The position numbers and the translations under genes are program-made. The notes below the pieces were generated by a model, which was not told where the DNA came from, did not search any database, and saw only the letters and a program-made list of their open reading frames with translations. 64,000 nucleotides of DNA from Candidatus Avimonas merdigallinarum (GTDB taxonomy: Bacteria; Bacillota; Clostridia; Oscillospirales; Acutalibacteraceae), in contig CAJFGS010000005.1 in NCBI GenBank assembly GCA_904377855.1, positions 30,261 through 94,260 on the forward strand. Reading direction: 5' to 3'. Shown in pieces: positions 17,648 to 26,999 of this stretch (position 1 is the first letter of the stretch; every line of letters starts with the position of its first letter).

Positions 17648-18403
17648 ATGAGCCGTAAATATGTCATTGCCGGCAACTGGAAGATGAACAAGAACCCGGT
17701 GGAGGCCACTGCGCTGATCAATGAACTCAAGCCCCTGGTGGCGGACGCCTCCTGCGACGTGGTGGTGGGCGTGCCGTTCGTGGATCTGCCCGCCGCGCTG
17801 GACGCGGTGAAGGGCACCCGGATCGGGGTGGCCGCGCAGAACTGCCATTGGGAAAAATCCGGCGCCTTTACCGGGGAGGTATCGGCGGAGATGCTCAAAA
17901 GCATGGGGGTCGGCTACGTCATCCTCGGCCACAGCGAGCGCCGCACCTATTTCGGGGACACCGACGTGACCGTACAGAAGCGGGTGCGCGCCGCGCTGGA
18001 CGCCGGGCTGACCGTGATCCTCTGCGTGGGCGAGTACCTCGAGCAGCGGGAACAGGGCGTGACCGGCGAGGTGGTGGCCATGCAGACCAAAATCGCGCTG
18101 GGCGGCGTGTCGGAGGAAGAGATGGCCCGCGTTATCATCGCGTACGAGCCGGTCTGGGCGATCGGCACCGGCCGCACCGCGACGGCCCAGCAGGCCAACG
18201 AGGTGTGCAAGCTCATCCGTGAGACGATTGCGGGCCTGTACAACGCGGCGGTGGCCGACAGCGCCGTCATCCAGTACGGCGGCTCGATGAACGCCGGCAA
18301 CGCGGCGGAGCTTCTCGCGCAGCCGGACGTAGACGGCGGCTTAATCGGCGGCGCGTCCCTGAAGCCGGCGGACTTTGCGGTGATCGTGAAAGCGGCGGAA
18401 TAA
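17648..18403 (+). CDS. tpiA: Triosephosphate isomerase
   Basis: Interconverts dihydroxyacetone phosphate and glyceraldehyde 3-phosphate. 251 residues. Seen: AGNWKMNKN with the catalytic Asn and Lys, the catalytic His in GYVILGHSERR, the catalytic Glu in IIAYEPVWAIGTGRTAT, which also carries the phosphate-gripping loop, and the closing QYGGSMNAGN and LIGGASL. ATG 17648 is chosen because AAGGAAGG precedes it; the longer frame from 17594 is not supported. It follows pgk by 80 bases and is probably co-transcribed. Confidence 0.97.
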   Translation: MSRKYVIAGNWKMNKNPVEATALINELKPLVADASCDVVVGVPFVDLPAALDAVKGTRIGVAAQNCHWEKSGAFTGEVSAEMLKSMGVGYVILGHSERRTYFGDTDVTVQKRVRAALDAGLTVILCVGEYLEQREQGVTGEVVAMQTKIALGGVSEEEMARVIIAYEPVWAIGTGRTATAQQANEVCKLIRETIAGLYNAAVADSAVIQYGGSMNAGNAAELLAQPDVDGGLIGGASLKPADFAVIVKAAE

Positions 18404-18475
18404 AGCCCGCAGAGAAAACGGCCGGCCCGCTCCGCCGGGGGAATCCATCCGGCGGAACACAAGGGCCCGGCCTGG

Positions 18476-18518
18476 CGGGGCGGCGGTGGAAGCGCCGCCG
18501 CCCTGTTTGTTTTTTTGG
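18476..18518 (+). terminator. Rho-independent terminator after tpiA
   Basis: GGGCGGCGG (18478-18486) pairs with CCGCCGCCC (18495-18503 region) around TGGAAGCG, followed by TGTTTGTTTTTTT. Confidence 0.85.
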
Positions 18519-18580
18519 AAGGGGCCGGGCGGCGCATAAAACCGCCGCCCGGACAAAGGATAGAAGGGTAGGGAAGAACG

Positions 18581-19252
18581 ATGCGGTATACGATTGAAGG
18601 CGGCAACCTCCCGGTGGCGATCTGCACCCTGAGCGACGGGGAGCAGATGCTGACCGAGAAAGGCGCCATGAGCTGGATGACCCCGAATATGGAGATGAAA
18701 ACCTCGATGGAGGGCGGCCTGGGGAAGGCGTTCGGCCGGGCGTTCAGCGGGGAATCGATGTTTATGAACACCTATACCTGCCGGGGCGGGGAAGGGATGA
18801 TTGCCTTCGCCAGCAGCTTCCCCGGCCGGATCCTGGCCGTCCCGATCGCCCCCGGGGCCGAAATCGTCGTGCAGAAGACCGCGTTCCTGGCGGCGGAAGC
18901 CGGGGTGCAGCTGAGCATCCACTTCAGCCGGAAGGCCAGCGCCGGGTTCTTCGGGGGCGAAGGCTTTATCATGCAGCGCCTGTCCGGGCAGGGGATGGCC
19001 TTCCTGGAACTGGACGGCCATGTGGTGGAATACGATCTGGCACCCGGCCAGTCCCTGATGATCGATTCGGGGCATCTCGCCGCGATGACCGCCTCCGTCC
19101 AGCTCACGGTGGAGACGGTCAAGGGCGTGAAAAACGTCGTGTTCGGCGGGGAAGGCCTGTTCAACACCCGCCTGACCGGCCCGGGGCATATCTGGCTCCA
19201 GACCATGCCCTTCAGCAAGCTGGCCGGCCTGCTCGCCATTGGGAAGCAATAA
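18581..19252 (+). CDS. AIM24 / TIGR00266 family protein
   Basis: Beta-helical protein of a widespread family whose biochemical role is unsettled (the yeast AIM24 member is mitochondrial). 223 residues. Seen: start at GDGEQMLTEKGAMSWM-like sequence (SDGEQMLTEKGAMSWM), Gly-rich turn repeats such as GGEGFIMQRLSGQGMAFLE, and the family ending VVFGGEGLFNTRLTGPGHIWLQTMP. GATAGAAGGGTAGGGAAG provides the ribosome binding site. Its place between tpiA and gpmI is separated by a terminator, so no functional tie to glycolysis follows. Confidence 0.88.
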   Translation: MRYTIEGGNLPVAICTLSDGEQMLTEKGAMSWMTPNMEMKTSMEGGLGKAFGRAFSGESMFMNTYTCRGGEGMIAFASSFPGRILAVPIAPGAEIVVQKTAFLAAEAGVQLSIHFSRKASAGFFGGEGFIMQRLSGQGMAFLELDGHVVEYDLAPGQSLMIDSGHLAAMTASVQLTVETVKGVKNVVFGGEGLFNTRLTGPGHIWLQTMPFSKLAGLLAIGKQ

Positions 19253-19378
19253 TCAAAACAAATTGTATAGACGAAAGCCGTTTCAACCGCGGGTTTTACA
19301 CGGGGCCGGGGCCGGCGCCTGTTTCGGACGGACCGCGCCGCGGGGCGCCGCGCTTTCACGGGAAAGGAAGTCACAGCA

Positions 19379-20914
19379 ATGAAAAAACCGGTTACTCTGA
19401 TCATCATGGACGGGTTCGGGATGAACCCGGACGCCCGCGGCAACGCCGTCAAAGCGGCCCGCACCCCCAACCTTGACCGCCTGTTTGCCCAGAACCCCTT
19501 CACCACGATCGGCGCGTCGGGGATGGACGTGGGCCTGCCGGACGGGCAGATGGGCAACAGCGAGGTCGGCCACACCAACATCGGCGCCGGCCGGGTGGTG
19601 TACCAGGAGTTGACCCGGATCACCAAATCGATCCAGGACGGGGATTTCTTTGAAAACCCGGTGCTCAAGGAAGCGATGGAAAACGCCAAAAAGCCGGGTG
19701 CGGCCCTCCACCTGATGGGGCTGCTGTCGGACGGCGGTGTGCACAGCCATAACGCCCACCTCTTCGCCCTGCTGGAGATGGCCAAGCGGAACGGGGTGGA
19801 AAACGTCTATGTCCACGCGATGCTGGACGGCCGCGACGTCCCCCCCGCGTCCGGCAAGGAATATGTCGAGGAACTGGAAGCGAAGCTCAAGGAAATCGGC
19901 GTGGGCAAAATCGCCACCCTGATGGGCCGGTACTACGGCATGGACCGCGACACCCAGTGGGGCCGGGTGCAGAAGGCCTACGACGCGATGGTGCTGAGGG
20001 AAGGGATCCAGGCGGACGATCCGGCCGCCGCGGTCGCCAAGTCCTACGAGACCATCGACGAGGAAGGCAAGCACATCACCGACGAGTTCGTGATCCCCAC
20101 CGTGGTGGCCGGCGGCGCGCCGGTGAAGAGCGGGGACAGCGTGATCTTCTTCAACTTCCGCCCGGACCGCGCCCGCGAGCTGACCCGCGCCTTTGTGGAC
20201 CCGGATTTCTCCGGCTTTGAGCGCCGGGGCGGGATGCTCTCCCTCGATTTTGTCTGCATGACCGAGTATGACGCGACCATGCCGAACGTCAAGGTCGCCT
20301 TCGCCCCCAAGGAGCTCACCATGACCATGGGCGAGACGGTCAGCAAGGCCGGCAAGACCCAGCTGCGCATCGCCGAAACCACCAAGTACGCCCACGTCAC
20401 CTTCTTCTTTAACGGCGGGGAGGAAGTGAAGTTCCCCGGCGAGGACCGGGTGCTGATCCCGACCCCCGATGTGGCGACCTTCGACCTCAAGCCGGAGATG
20501 AGCGCCTATCCCGTGTGCGACGCGGTGGTGGAGCGGATCCGCTCCGGGGAGTACGACATGGTGGTGCTCAACTTCGCCAACTGCGATATGGTCGGGCACA
20601 CCGGCATCTTCGACGCGGCGGTCAAGGCGGTGGAAACGGTGGACGAATGCGTCGGCCGGGTGGTGGAGGCCACCCTGTCGATGGGCGGCGTCGCGCTGAT
20701 TACCGCGGACCACGGCAACGCCGACAAGATGAGCGAGCCGGACGGCACCCCGTTCACCGCCCACACCACCTTCCCGGTGCCCTTCTGCGTGGTCGGGCAT
20801 CCCTGCAAGCTGCGGGAAGGCGGTCGGCTGGCGGATATCGCGCCGACCATGCTCCAGCTCATGGGCCTGCCCCAGCCGGAGGAGATGGACGGCAAGAGCC
20901 TGATCGTGGGATAA
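19379..20914 (+). CDS. gpmI: 2,3-bisphosphoglycerate-independent phosphoglycerate mutase
   Basis: Converts 3- to 2-phosphoglycerate by way of a phosphoserine intermediate with two Mn ions. 511 residues, the usual size. Seen: IIMDGFG with a metal-binding Asp, the catalytic Ser in [29 protein letters not shown], the LDGRDVPP loop, [12 protein letters not shown], the metal site DMVGHTG, and [29 protein letters not shown] precedes the ATG. A perfect 40-base palindrome terminates it. Confidence 0.97.
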   Translation: MKKPVTLIIMDGFGMNPDARGNAVKAARTPNLDRLFAQNPFTTIGASGMDVGLPDGQMGNSEVGHTNIGAGRVVYQELTRITKSIQDGDFFENPVLKEAMENAKKPGAALHLMGLLSDGGVHSHNAHLFALLEMAKRNGVENVYVHAMLDGRDVPPASGKEYVEELEAKLKEIGVGKIATLMGRYYGMDRDTQWGRVQKAYDAMVLREGIQADDPAAAVAKSYETIDEEGKHITDEFVIPTVVAGGAPVKSGDSVIFFNFRPDRARELTRAFVDPDFSGFERRGGMLSLDFVCMTEYDATMPNVKVAFAPKELTMTMGETVSKAGKTQLRIAETTKYAHVTFFFNGGEEVKFPGEDRVLIPTPDVATFDLKPEMSAYPVCDAVVERIRSGEYDMVVLNFANCDMVGHTGIFDAAVKAVETVDECVGRVVEATLSMGGVALITADHGNADKMSEPDGTPFTAHTTFPVPFCVVGHPCKLREGGRLADIAPTMLQLMGLPQPEEMDGKSLIVG

Positions 20915-20956
20915 TCGCCCCTTTTCCAAAGGATACGGAAAGCCCCAAAAAGATAC

Positions 20957-20996
20957 ACAAAGAGCCCCGCGCCGGTACCGGCGCGGGGCTCTTTGT
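20957..20996. terminator. Perfect 40-base palindromic terminator after gpmI
   Basis: The sequence reads the same on both strands from 20957 to 20996, centred on GGTACC, with GAGCCCCGCGCC arms ending in CTTTGT. It can fold only with a small loop forced at the centre. Likely bidirectional. Confidence 0.85.
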
Positions 20997-21000
20997 ATTG

Positions 21001-21530
21001 CCCGCTGAAGCGCTGCGGAACCGCCCGTTCCGCTGGCGGCAGGGGGAGGCAATTATGCCACTGCTCCGTTCGCAGGCGGCGGGGCGGGAAATGGCAGCGC
21101 TCGATGGCCCCTTGGGGGGTAAAATCAGATAGTACACCCCCGCCAGTGCCTGTGAATACCGATAACTCACGGCTTTTTGCGGGGGAGCGGGGGCATCCCG
21201 CCGGATACCTTTCCAGCCAGCGTTCCGGCGATAAGCGCGGGAAACCGGATAGCCGCCGCTCCCGGCCTGGGGCCTTTCACGGGCCGGGCAGAGACGGGCC
21301 GCCTGCCCCGCCCTCCGGCGTAAGCGGGAATGTGCCGCCCGGGGCGCCTCCCCATAACCGGGGGCAAAAAGTCCGTGCCGGTTGCCAATCAACAGCGGCG
21401 GCCGGCACTTCCTCTTTTTGTTTAACTGTTCCCGGCGCGTCCCTTTTTATCCGGCACCGGAAAGCTTCTGCAAAGCGGGAGAAAAAACTCGCGCTTATGG
21501 CCGGGCAATAAAAAAGCAGCCGGCAACCCA
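21001..21530. other. Spacer without a supported gene
   Basis: About 530 bases between the gpmI terminator and a minus-strand lipoprotein gene. GC-rich, with frames on both strands that look non-coding. A run CCCCTTGGGGGG at about 21109-21119 is notable only as simple sequence. Confidence 0.45.
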
Positions 21531-22088
21531 TTACAAATTGCCGGCCGCAGCCTGTTCCGCCTGTATCCGGATGATCTCGCGGACGTCCTCGACGGAAGCG
21601 GGGGGCGGATCGTGCGCATACCCTTCCGATGCCAGCCGGTCCCAATCCGGGTTCTCCAGCGCGCCGCTATCCGCGATGCGCACGGCCCACCAGGGATTGT
21701 CCTCCATATATCCGATCGGCACGGTTTCGTAATCCTCCGGGACCGGGACGGCAAAAAACAGGTACGTCTGCCCTTCCTCTACCCAGTCCAGGTATCTTGC
21801 CGGCAGCTCGGCGGGGATATCACTGCCCGCCGGGACATCCCCCTTGAGGGCTTCTTCCACCCTGACCGTGGCCGAGATGAAATCCCAGCCGGGCTCGCCT
21901 TCGCCCCGCCCGAATTTTACATAGGACGCGGGATCAATGCTGGCCACCCTGCCGGTATAGATGTTTTCGGAGAGGAGGACGGCGTCCCAGGCCGGCAGGA
22001 TCCGCGCGGGATCGATGTTGGGCTGCCCCCTGCACCCGCTCAGCAGAAGCAGCGCGAGGATGGTGATGGACGACAGTACCTTCTTCAT
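21531..22088 (-). CDS. Lipoprotein of unknown function
   Basis: 185 residues. The N terminus MKKVLSSITILALLLLSGC is a lipoprotein signal peptide with lipobox LSGC, so the mature protein should be attached to the outer face of the membrane. The rest is rich in acidic and aromatic residues (YTGRVASIDPASYVKF, SATVRVEEALKGDV, GQTYLFFAVPVP), which looks like a single beta-rich domain; the VEEALKGDV...G.TYLFF pattern resembles TIMP/OB-like exported proteins, an impression only. The ribosome binding site AAAGGAGGGCCGT before ATG is strong. It has no operon partner. Confidence 0.75.
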   Translation of the reverse strand: MKKVLSSITILALLLLSGCRGQPNIDPARILPAWDAVLLSENIYTGRVASIDPASYVKFGRGEGEPGWDFISATVRVEEALKGDVPAGSDIPAELPARYLDWVEEGQTYLFFAVPVPEDYETVPIGYMEDNPWWAVRIADSGALENPDWDRLASEGYAHDPPPASVEDVREIIRIQAEQAAAGNL

Positions 22089-22281
22089 ACGGCCCTCCTT
22101 TTTTCACGGTTTTAAACGAAATGCAGAGGGGAACAAATGAGGGCAAAACGGGAACAACTTACGAAGGAAATTCTACCATAAAGCCGCCGGGTCCGCAAGC
22201 GCCCGTGCCCATCCCGTGCCTCCCCGCGCCTGCCTAACGCCTGCCCCGCGGCCTGGGCGTTTTCCCGCGCCGGGGAGGGAG

Positions 22282-24447
22282 TTACTGCCGCGCCTCCGGG
22301 GCGGGCGGCTTCATGGTCAGGGAGATCCGCTTTTTGGCCACGTCCACCGACAGCACCCAGACCTTGATCACGTCCCCGACCTTTACCACCTCGGAAGGGT
22401 GCTTGATGAAGCGGCCGGCCATCTGCGAAATGTGGACCAGCCCGTCCTGGTGCACCCCGATGTCCACAAACGCGCCGAAATCGATGACGTTGCGGACGGT
22501 GCCGTCCAGCTCCATGCCCGGCCTGAGGTCCTCCAGCCCCATCACGTCGGTGCGCAGCAGCGGGGGAGGGAGCTCGTCCCGCGGGTCGCGGCCGGGCTTG
22601 GCCAGTTCCGCCGCGATGTCGCGCAGGGTGGGCGCCCCCACCCCGATTTCCGCCGCGAGGGTTTCCTCCCCCAGTTCCCGGATTTTTTCGGGCAGGGAGC
22701 CGAGCGCGCCGCTTTTCACGTCGGCTTCGGTCGCCCCGCAGCGGGAGAGGAGCCGCCTGGCCGCTTCGTAGCTTTCGGGGTGGACGGCGGTGTTGTCCAG
22801 CACGTTTTCGCTTTCGGGCACCCTCAGGAAGCCCGCACACTGCTCGAACGCCTTCGGCCCGAGCTTCGGCACCTTTTTGAGCGCGGCGCGGGAGAGGAAG
22901 GCGCCGTTTTCCTCCCGGTAGGCGACGATGTTCTTCGCCACCGTCCCGTTGACCCCGGCCACCCGGGCGAGCAGGGGGGCGGAGGCGGTGTTCAGGTCCA
23001 CCCCCACCGCGTTTACGCAGTCCTCCACCACCCCGCCGAGGGCTTCGGAGAGCCGGGCCTGGGGCATATCGTGCTGGTATTGGCCCACCCCGATGGCCTT
23101 GGGGTCGATCTTCACCAGCTCGGCGAGCGGGTCCTGCAGCCGGCGGGCAATGGATACCGCCGAGCGCAGGGAGACGTCGTAGTCGGGGAATTCCTCCGCC
23201 GCCAGCTTGGAGGCGGAATACACCGACGCGCCGGCTTCGCTCACCACCATGTAGGACAGGCCGCAGTCCAGTTCTTTGATCAGCCCCGCGGCAAAGACCT
23301 CCGTTTCGTGGGAGGCGGTGCCGTTGCCGATGGCGATAATCTGCACCCCGTGCTTCTGGATGAGCCGGGTAAGGAGGGCTTTCGCCTCCGCCGTCTTATT
23401 GTGGGGCGGGGCGGGGTAGATGACGCCGGTGTCCAGCACCTTGCCGGTGCCGTCCACCACCGCCACCTTGCAGCCGGTGCGGTATCCCGGGTCCAAGCCG
23501 AGGGCGACCTTCCCCTTGACCGGCGGCTGCATCAGCAGGTGGCGCAGGTTGAGGGAAAACACCTTGATGGCCGCCTCGTCCGCCCGTTCGGTCAGTTCGT
23601 TCCGCAGTTCCCGTTCAATGGAGGGGAAGATCAGCCGGTCGTAGGCGTCCTCGGCTGCCGCGCGGACGGTTTCGGTGCAGGGCGAGCCCTCCTTGACATG
23701 GGTGGAGGCGGTGATGGCAACCCCCTTGTCCCGGTCGAAGGCGACGGAAGCCTTCAGCACCCCTTCCCGTTCCCCGCGGTTGACCGCGAGGATCCGGTGC
23801 CCGGCGACTTTCCGCAGCGGCTCCCGGAACTCCTTATACATTTCATATACGCCGAGATCCTCCTGCGCGCCCTTGGCGGTCAGCTCCCCGTTCGCCATGC
23901 AGACCACCCGGAGCCGCCGGCGGATCCCCGCGTCGTCCGAAAACTGCTCGGCCAGGATGTCCTGCGCGCCCTGGAGGGCGTCCTGCGCCGTCTCCACCCC
24001 CCGTTCCTCCGACACGTAGGCCGCCGCCAGTTCCAGCGGGGCGGGGGAGTGCTTGTCCTGGGCATAAACCGCGTCGGCCAGGGGCTGCAGCCCCTTCTCC
24101 CGGGCGATCGAAGCGCGGGTTTTCCGCTTGGGGCGGTAGGGGCGGTAGAGATCCTCCACCTCGGTCAGGGTGGCGGCGGCCTCCAGCGCGGCGGCGAGTT
24201 CCTCAGTCAGCTTCCCCTGCTCCTCAATCGCGGCCCGCACCTTTTCCCTTTGCTCGTCCAGGCTGCGCAGATAGGAAAGCCGCTCGTCCAGCGCGCGGAG
24301 CACCTGATCGTCCAGCGAGCCGGTCATTTCCTTGCGGTACCGTGCGATAAAAGGGATGGTATTGCCGTCGTCGATGAGTTTCAGGGTGTTTTCAACCTGG
24401 GCGGGGCGCAGATGGAATTCCTGCGCCAGTACAGCGGGTATATTCAT
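22282..24447 (-). CDS. tex: Tex-family RNA-binding transcription accessory protein
   Basis: 721 residues. Seen in order: helical N-terminal domain starting IPAVLAQEFHLRPAQVENTL, with FIARYRKEMTGSLDDQVLR, the LYRPYRPKRKTRASIAREKGL segment, the YqgF RNase-H-like domain at VALGLDPGYRTGCKVAVVD, the helix-hairpin-helix part with VGQYQHDM and LNTASAPLLARVAGV, and the terminal S1 domain GTVRNVIDFGAFVDIGVHQD. Tex binds nucleic acids and acts at stalled transcription complexes in several species. The start at 24447 drops a 55-residue upstream extension that crosses the promoter. Confidence 0.95.
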   Translation of the reverse strand: MNIPAVLAQEFHLRPAQVENTLKLIDDGNTIPFIARYRKEMTGSLDDQVLRALDERLSYLRSLDEQREKVRAAIEEQGKLTEELAAALEAAATLTEVEDLYRPYRPKRKTRASIAREKGLQPLADAVYAQDKHSPAPLELAAAYVSEERGVETAQDALQGAQDILAEQFSDDAGIRRRLRVVCMANGELTAKGAQEDLGVYEMYKEFREPLRKVAGHRILAVNRGEREGVLKASVAFDRDKGVAITASTHVKEGSPCTETVRAAAEDAYDRLIFPSIERELRNELTERADEAAIKVFSLNLRHLLMQPPVKGKVALGLDPGYRTGCKVAVVDGTGKVLDTGVIYPAPPHNKTAEAKALLTRLIQKHGVQIIAIGNGTASHETEVFAAGLIKELDCGLSYMVVSEAGASVYSASKLAAEEFPDYDVSLRSAVSIARRLQDPLAELVKIDPKAIGVGQYQHDMPQARLSEALGGVVEDCVNAVGVDLNTASAPLLARVAGVNGTVAKNIVAYREENGAFLSRAALKKVPKLGPKAFEQCAGFLRVPESENVLDNTAVHPESYEAARRLLSRCGATEADVKSGALGSLPEKIRELGEETLAAEIGVGAPTLRDIAAELAKPGRDPRDELPPPLLRTDVMGLEDLRPGMELDGTVRNVIDFGAFVDIGVHQDGLVHISQMAGRFIKHPSEVVKVGDVIKVWVLSVDVAKKRISLTMKPPAPEARQ

Positions 24448-24487
24448 GAACCAAAGCCTCTCTTTTCTCCGGGAATAATTAACATAA

Positions 24488-24516
24488 AGTATAACATACC
24501 GGCGGGGGCGATGCAA
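24488..24516 (-). promoter_or_regulatory. Promoter of tex
   Basis: On the minus strand, TTGCAT (24516-24511) and TATACT (24493-24488) with a 17-base spacer. A LexA-type box lies 12 bases upstream of the -35. Confidence 0.65.
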
Positions 24517-24528
24517 TCCGAAAAAAAT

Positions 24529-24542
24529 CGAACCGATGTTCG
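24529..24542. promoter_or_regulatory. LexA-type SOS box 1
   Basis: CGAACCGATGTTCG is a perfect match to the Firmicute LexA consensus CGAAC-N4-GTTCG. It sits between two divergent promoters, upstream of tex and of the small membrane protein gene. Confidence 0.7.
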
Positions 24543-24561
24543 ATTTTTTCTTCCAAACCCC

Positions 24562-24589
24562 TTGCAATTTCCTTTCGTTCGTGTATAAT
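24562..24589 (+). promoter_or_regulatory. Promoter of the small membrane protein gene
   Basis: TTGCAA (24562-24567) and TATAAT (24584-24589) with a 16-base spacer. The transcript should start near 24596, just before LexA-type boxes 2 and 3. Confidence 0.75.
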
Positions 24590-24605
24590 AGGGGTACATC
24601 GAAAC

Positions 24606-24632
24606 CGAACACTTGTTCCGAACGAACGTTTA
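24606..24632. promoter_or_regulatory. LexA-type SOS boxes 2 and 3
   Basis: CGAACACTTGTTCC (24606-24619) and CGAACGAACGTTTA (24619-24632) each keep GAAC-N4-GTTY and lie 13 bases apart, centre to centre, just downstream of the expected transcription start. That is a placement suited to repression. Confidence 0.62.
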
Positions 24633-24683
24633 TGCGGCGCCGGCCCGGACGCGGCCGGCCGTCTGCGGAAAGGATGAAGAAAG

Positions 24684-25073
24684 ATGATCCTCAGCCTGTG
24701 CAGCATCCTTGCCATGACCGGGATGTTCCTGTATATGTTCAATAAGGCGGTGCTGACGAGCACCCGGAAGATGGCGCTGCTCCCGCTGCTCTGCGCGGTA
24801 ATCGAGGGGCTGGCCGCCGGCGCGCTCACCCCCTCCCTTTTCCCGGGGCTGACCGCGGTGCTGGTGGTCCTCCGGCTGGCGATTCTGCTGTGCTGCGCGG
24901 GCGCGATGCGGCGGGATGCCGCCGCTGCCCGCCGCCGGGAAAGGAATCGCCGCCGCCGTGCCGCCGAACAGCGGGCCGAAGCGATGGTCACCCTCCCGGT
25001 GGCGCGCCTGCTGTCCATGGCTCCCTCCGCCGCGCAGAAGGGCGCCCGCCCGACGGCCGGCCGCTGCGCCTGA
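24684..25073 (+). CDS. Small membrane protein, probably SOS-regulated
   Basis: 129 residues, family unknown. Three hydrophobic segments lie at about 2-20, 30-48 and 54-74, followed by a very Arg/Ala-rich region (MRRDAAAARRRERNRRRRA) and a short tail. The ATG follows AAAGGATGAAGAAAG. One LexA-type box upstream of the promoter and two behind it suggest DNA-damage induction. In Firmicutes, small membrane proteins under LexA control (YneA and others) often halt division; that parallel is inference, as no YneA-like LysM domain is seen. Confidence 0.68.
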   Translation: MILSLCSILAMTGMFLYMFNKAVLTSTRKMALLPLLCAVIEGLAAGALTPSLFPGLTAVLVVLRLAILLCCAGAMRRDAAAARRRERNRRRRAAEQRAEAMVTLPVARLLSMAPSAAQKGARPTAGRCA

Positions 25074-25205
25074 TCCCATCGGTTACAGCCGCTCTCCCCG
25101 GCGGTTTGTAATACATAGGGTTCCCGCGGGCCGTCCTTCCCCTGGCCGGCCGGCGGAACCCGCATGGGCGCGCTGCCTCAGGCAGCAACACGCCCCATGT
25201 CCCCT

Positions 25206-25251
25206 GAAAAGGCCTGCCGCAAAACCCAAAGTTTTGCGGCAGGCCTTTTTT
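25206..25251 (+). terminator. Rho-independent terminator
   Basis: GAAAAGGCCTGCCGCAAAAC pairs with GTTTTGCGGCAGGCCTTTTT around a CCAAA loop; the T run reaches 25251. It ends the transcript of the small membrane protein gene. Confidence 0.93.
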
Positions 25252-25454
25252 CTGGTTGCGGAACTCGCCAGCTCTGCCGGGTTGCGGAAAAGCCTTGGCG
25301 TTCCATGGGAAAATCCTATGGAAAAAGAAGACGGGGCGGGGCCGGCAGGCGCTTTTACGGACGTCCTGTCGGGCGGCGCGGCCGGCGTCCCGTCCCGCCG
25401 GGGGGACAGCGTTCGACGGATTTCAAAAAATATGAACAAACTTTGTACAGGAAC

Positions 25455-25483
25455 TTGATTTTTCCTTATTCTTCTACTATACT
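25455..25483 (+). promoter_or_regulatory. Promoter of the NCS2 permease gene
   Basis: TTGATT (25455-25460) and TATACT (25478-25483) with a 17-base spacer, about 70 bases ahead of the start codon. Confidence 0.65.
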
Positions 25484-25554
25484 GAAGTAGTGAATTTCCC
25501 ATCCGGGAATCGCGTTTTCTGTATGGTTCCAATAGAAATATGAGGGGGAAGAAC

Positions 25555-26967
25555 ATGGACAGGTTGTTTAAACTCAAGGAGAACGGTACGAATGTGCGCA
25601 CCGAAATCGTGGCGGGTATCACCACCTTTTTCGCCATGGCGTACATTATTATCGTGAATCCGAACATGCTGGCCCAGACGGGCATGCCCTGGGGCGCGGT
25701 ATTCCTGGCGACCATCATCGCTTCGGTGATCGGCACCCTGGTGATGGGGCTGTTTGCCAACGTCCCGTATGCGCAGGCTCCCGGCATGGGGCTGAACGCG
25801 TTTTTTGTGTATACGGTGTGCTTCGGCCTGGGCTTCACCTGGCAGCAGGCGCTGGCGATGGTGTTTATCTGCGGCATCGTGAATATCATCATTACCGTCA
25901 CCAAAGTGCGCAAGCTGATTATCAAATCGATCCCGGAAGGGCTGCAGAACGCTATTGGCGGCGGTATCGGCATCTTTATCGCCTACATCGGCATTAAAAA
26001 CGCCGGGCTGATTCAGTTTACCTCCGATCCCGGCACCTACACCCTGCTGGAAAGCGGGACCGTAGTGGCCAGCAGCAGCGCGGTTCCGGCGATTGTGACC
26101 CTGAACACTCCCGCAGTCTGGCTGGCGCTCATCGGGCTGGCGCTGACCGTGGTGCTTCTGGTGCTCAAGGTCAAGGGCGCTATCCTCATTAGCATCGTGG
26201 CGACCACGATCCTGGGCATCCCGATGGGACTGACCAGCATGGGAAGCACGCCGATCAGCTTCATTGACGCGTTCCAGCAGCTCCCCACCACCTTTGGCGC
26301 GGCCTTTGGCAGCGAAGGGATGGGCTCCCTGTTCTCGGATGTTTCCAAGCTGCCCCTGGTCCTGATGACGATTTTTGCCTTCAGCCTGTCGGATACCTTC
26401 GACACCATCGGCACCTTTATCGGTACCGGCCGGAAGTCGGGGATCTTCAGCGCGGAGGATCAGGAAGCGCTGGAAAGCAGCAACGGCTTCAAGTCCAAGA
26501 TGGACCGGGCCCTGTGCGCCGACGCGGTGGCCACTTCGGTTGGCGCGGTTTTGGGCACCTCCAACACCACCACCTATGTGGAAAGCGCGGCGGGCATCGG
26601 CGCCGGCGGGCGGACCGGCCTGACCAGCGTGGTCACGGCCCTGCTCTTCATTGTCAGCATCTTCTTCGCCCCGCTGGTCAGCGCGGTGCCGTCGGCGGCG
26701 ACCGCCCCGGCCCTGATTGCGGTGGGCATCATGATGCTCAGCGCCTTCAAGGAGATCAAGTGGGAAGAGCTTGAGGATGCGATCCCGGCTTTCTTCGCCG
26801 GCATCTTTATGGCGCTGTGCTACAGCATTTCCTACGGCATTGCGGCCGGCTTCATCTTCTACTGCATCGTGAAGACGGTCCGCGGCAAGGCGAAGGAAAT
26901 CCATCCGATCCTCTGGGTCGCGACCGGGCTTTTCGTGCTGAACTTTATCGTTCTGGCGTTGCTGTAA
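25555..26967 (+). CDS. NCS2-family purine permease (AzgA/PbuG type)
   Basis: Polytopic membrane importer for hypoxanthine, guanine or adenine by family. 470 residues with about 12-14 hydrophobic segments. Seen: RTEIVAGITTFFAMAYIIIVNP at the N terminus, the AzgA signature YAQAPGMGLNAFF, AIGGGIGIFIAYIGIKNAG, DTFDTIGTFIGTG and GTSNTTTYVESAAGIGAGGRTGL, the substrate-site region. Start ATG 25555 follows GAGGGGGAAGAAC. The gene stands alone between its own promoter and terminator. Which purine is carried cannot be read from sequence. Confidence 0.92.
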   Translation: MDRLFKLKENGTNVRTEIVAGITTFFAMAYIIIVNPNMLAQTGMPWGAVFLATIIASVIGTLVMGLFANVPYAQAPGMGLNAFFVYTVCFGLGFTWQQALAMVFICGIVNIIITVTKVRKLIIKSIPEGLQNAIGGGIGIFIAYIGIKNAGLIQFTSDPGTYTLLESGTVVASSSAVPAIVTLNTPAVWLALIGLALTVVLLVLKVKGAILISIVATTILGIPMGLTSMGSTPISFIDAFQQLPTTFGAAFGSEGMGSLFSDVSKLPLVLMTIFAFSLSDTFDTIGTFIGTGRKSGIFSAEDQEALESSNGFKSKMDRALCADAVATSVGAVLGTSNTTTYVESAAGIGAGGRTGLTSVVTALLFIVSIFFAPLVSAVPSAATAPALIAVGIMMLSAFKEIKWEELEDAIPAFFAGIFMALCYSISYGIAAGFIFYCIVKTVRGKAKEIHPILWVATGLFVLNFIVLALL

Positions 26968-26999
26968 TCCACACGGCGCCGGGAAACCGTACAAACGCA

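Larger units (their letters stand above)
25074..25554. other. Spacer with a strong terminator and a promoter for the purine permease
   Basis: Nearly 480 bases without a supported gene; holds nested hairpins at about 25163-25200, a terminator, an inverted repeat TTCCATGGG/CCTATGGAA (25299-25322), and an AT-rich end with the permease promoter. No purine-riboswitch signature was found in the leader. Confidence 0.5.

Noticed and set aside
22216..24588. 790-codon plus-strand frame across tex
   Set aside because: Shadow of tex; composition of a reversed GC-rich gene and no family signal.
25380..25554. Purine riboswitch before the NCS2 permease
   Set aside because: The conserved core bases and paired arms of the purine aptamer are not present; only a standard promoter is seen.
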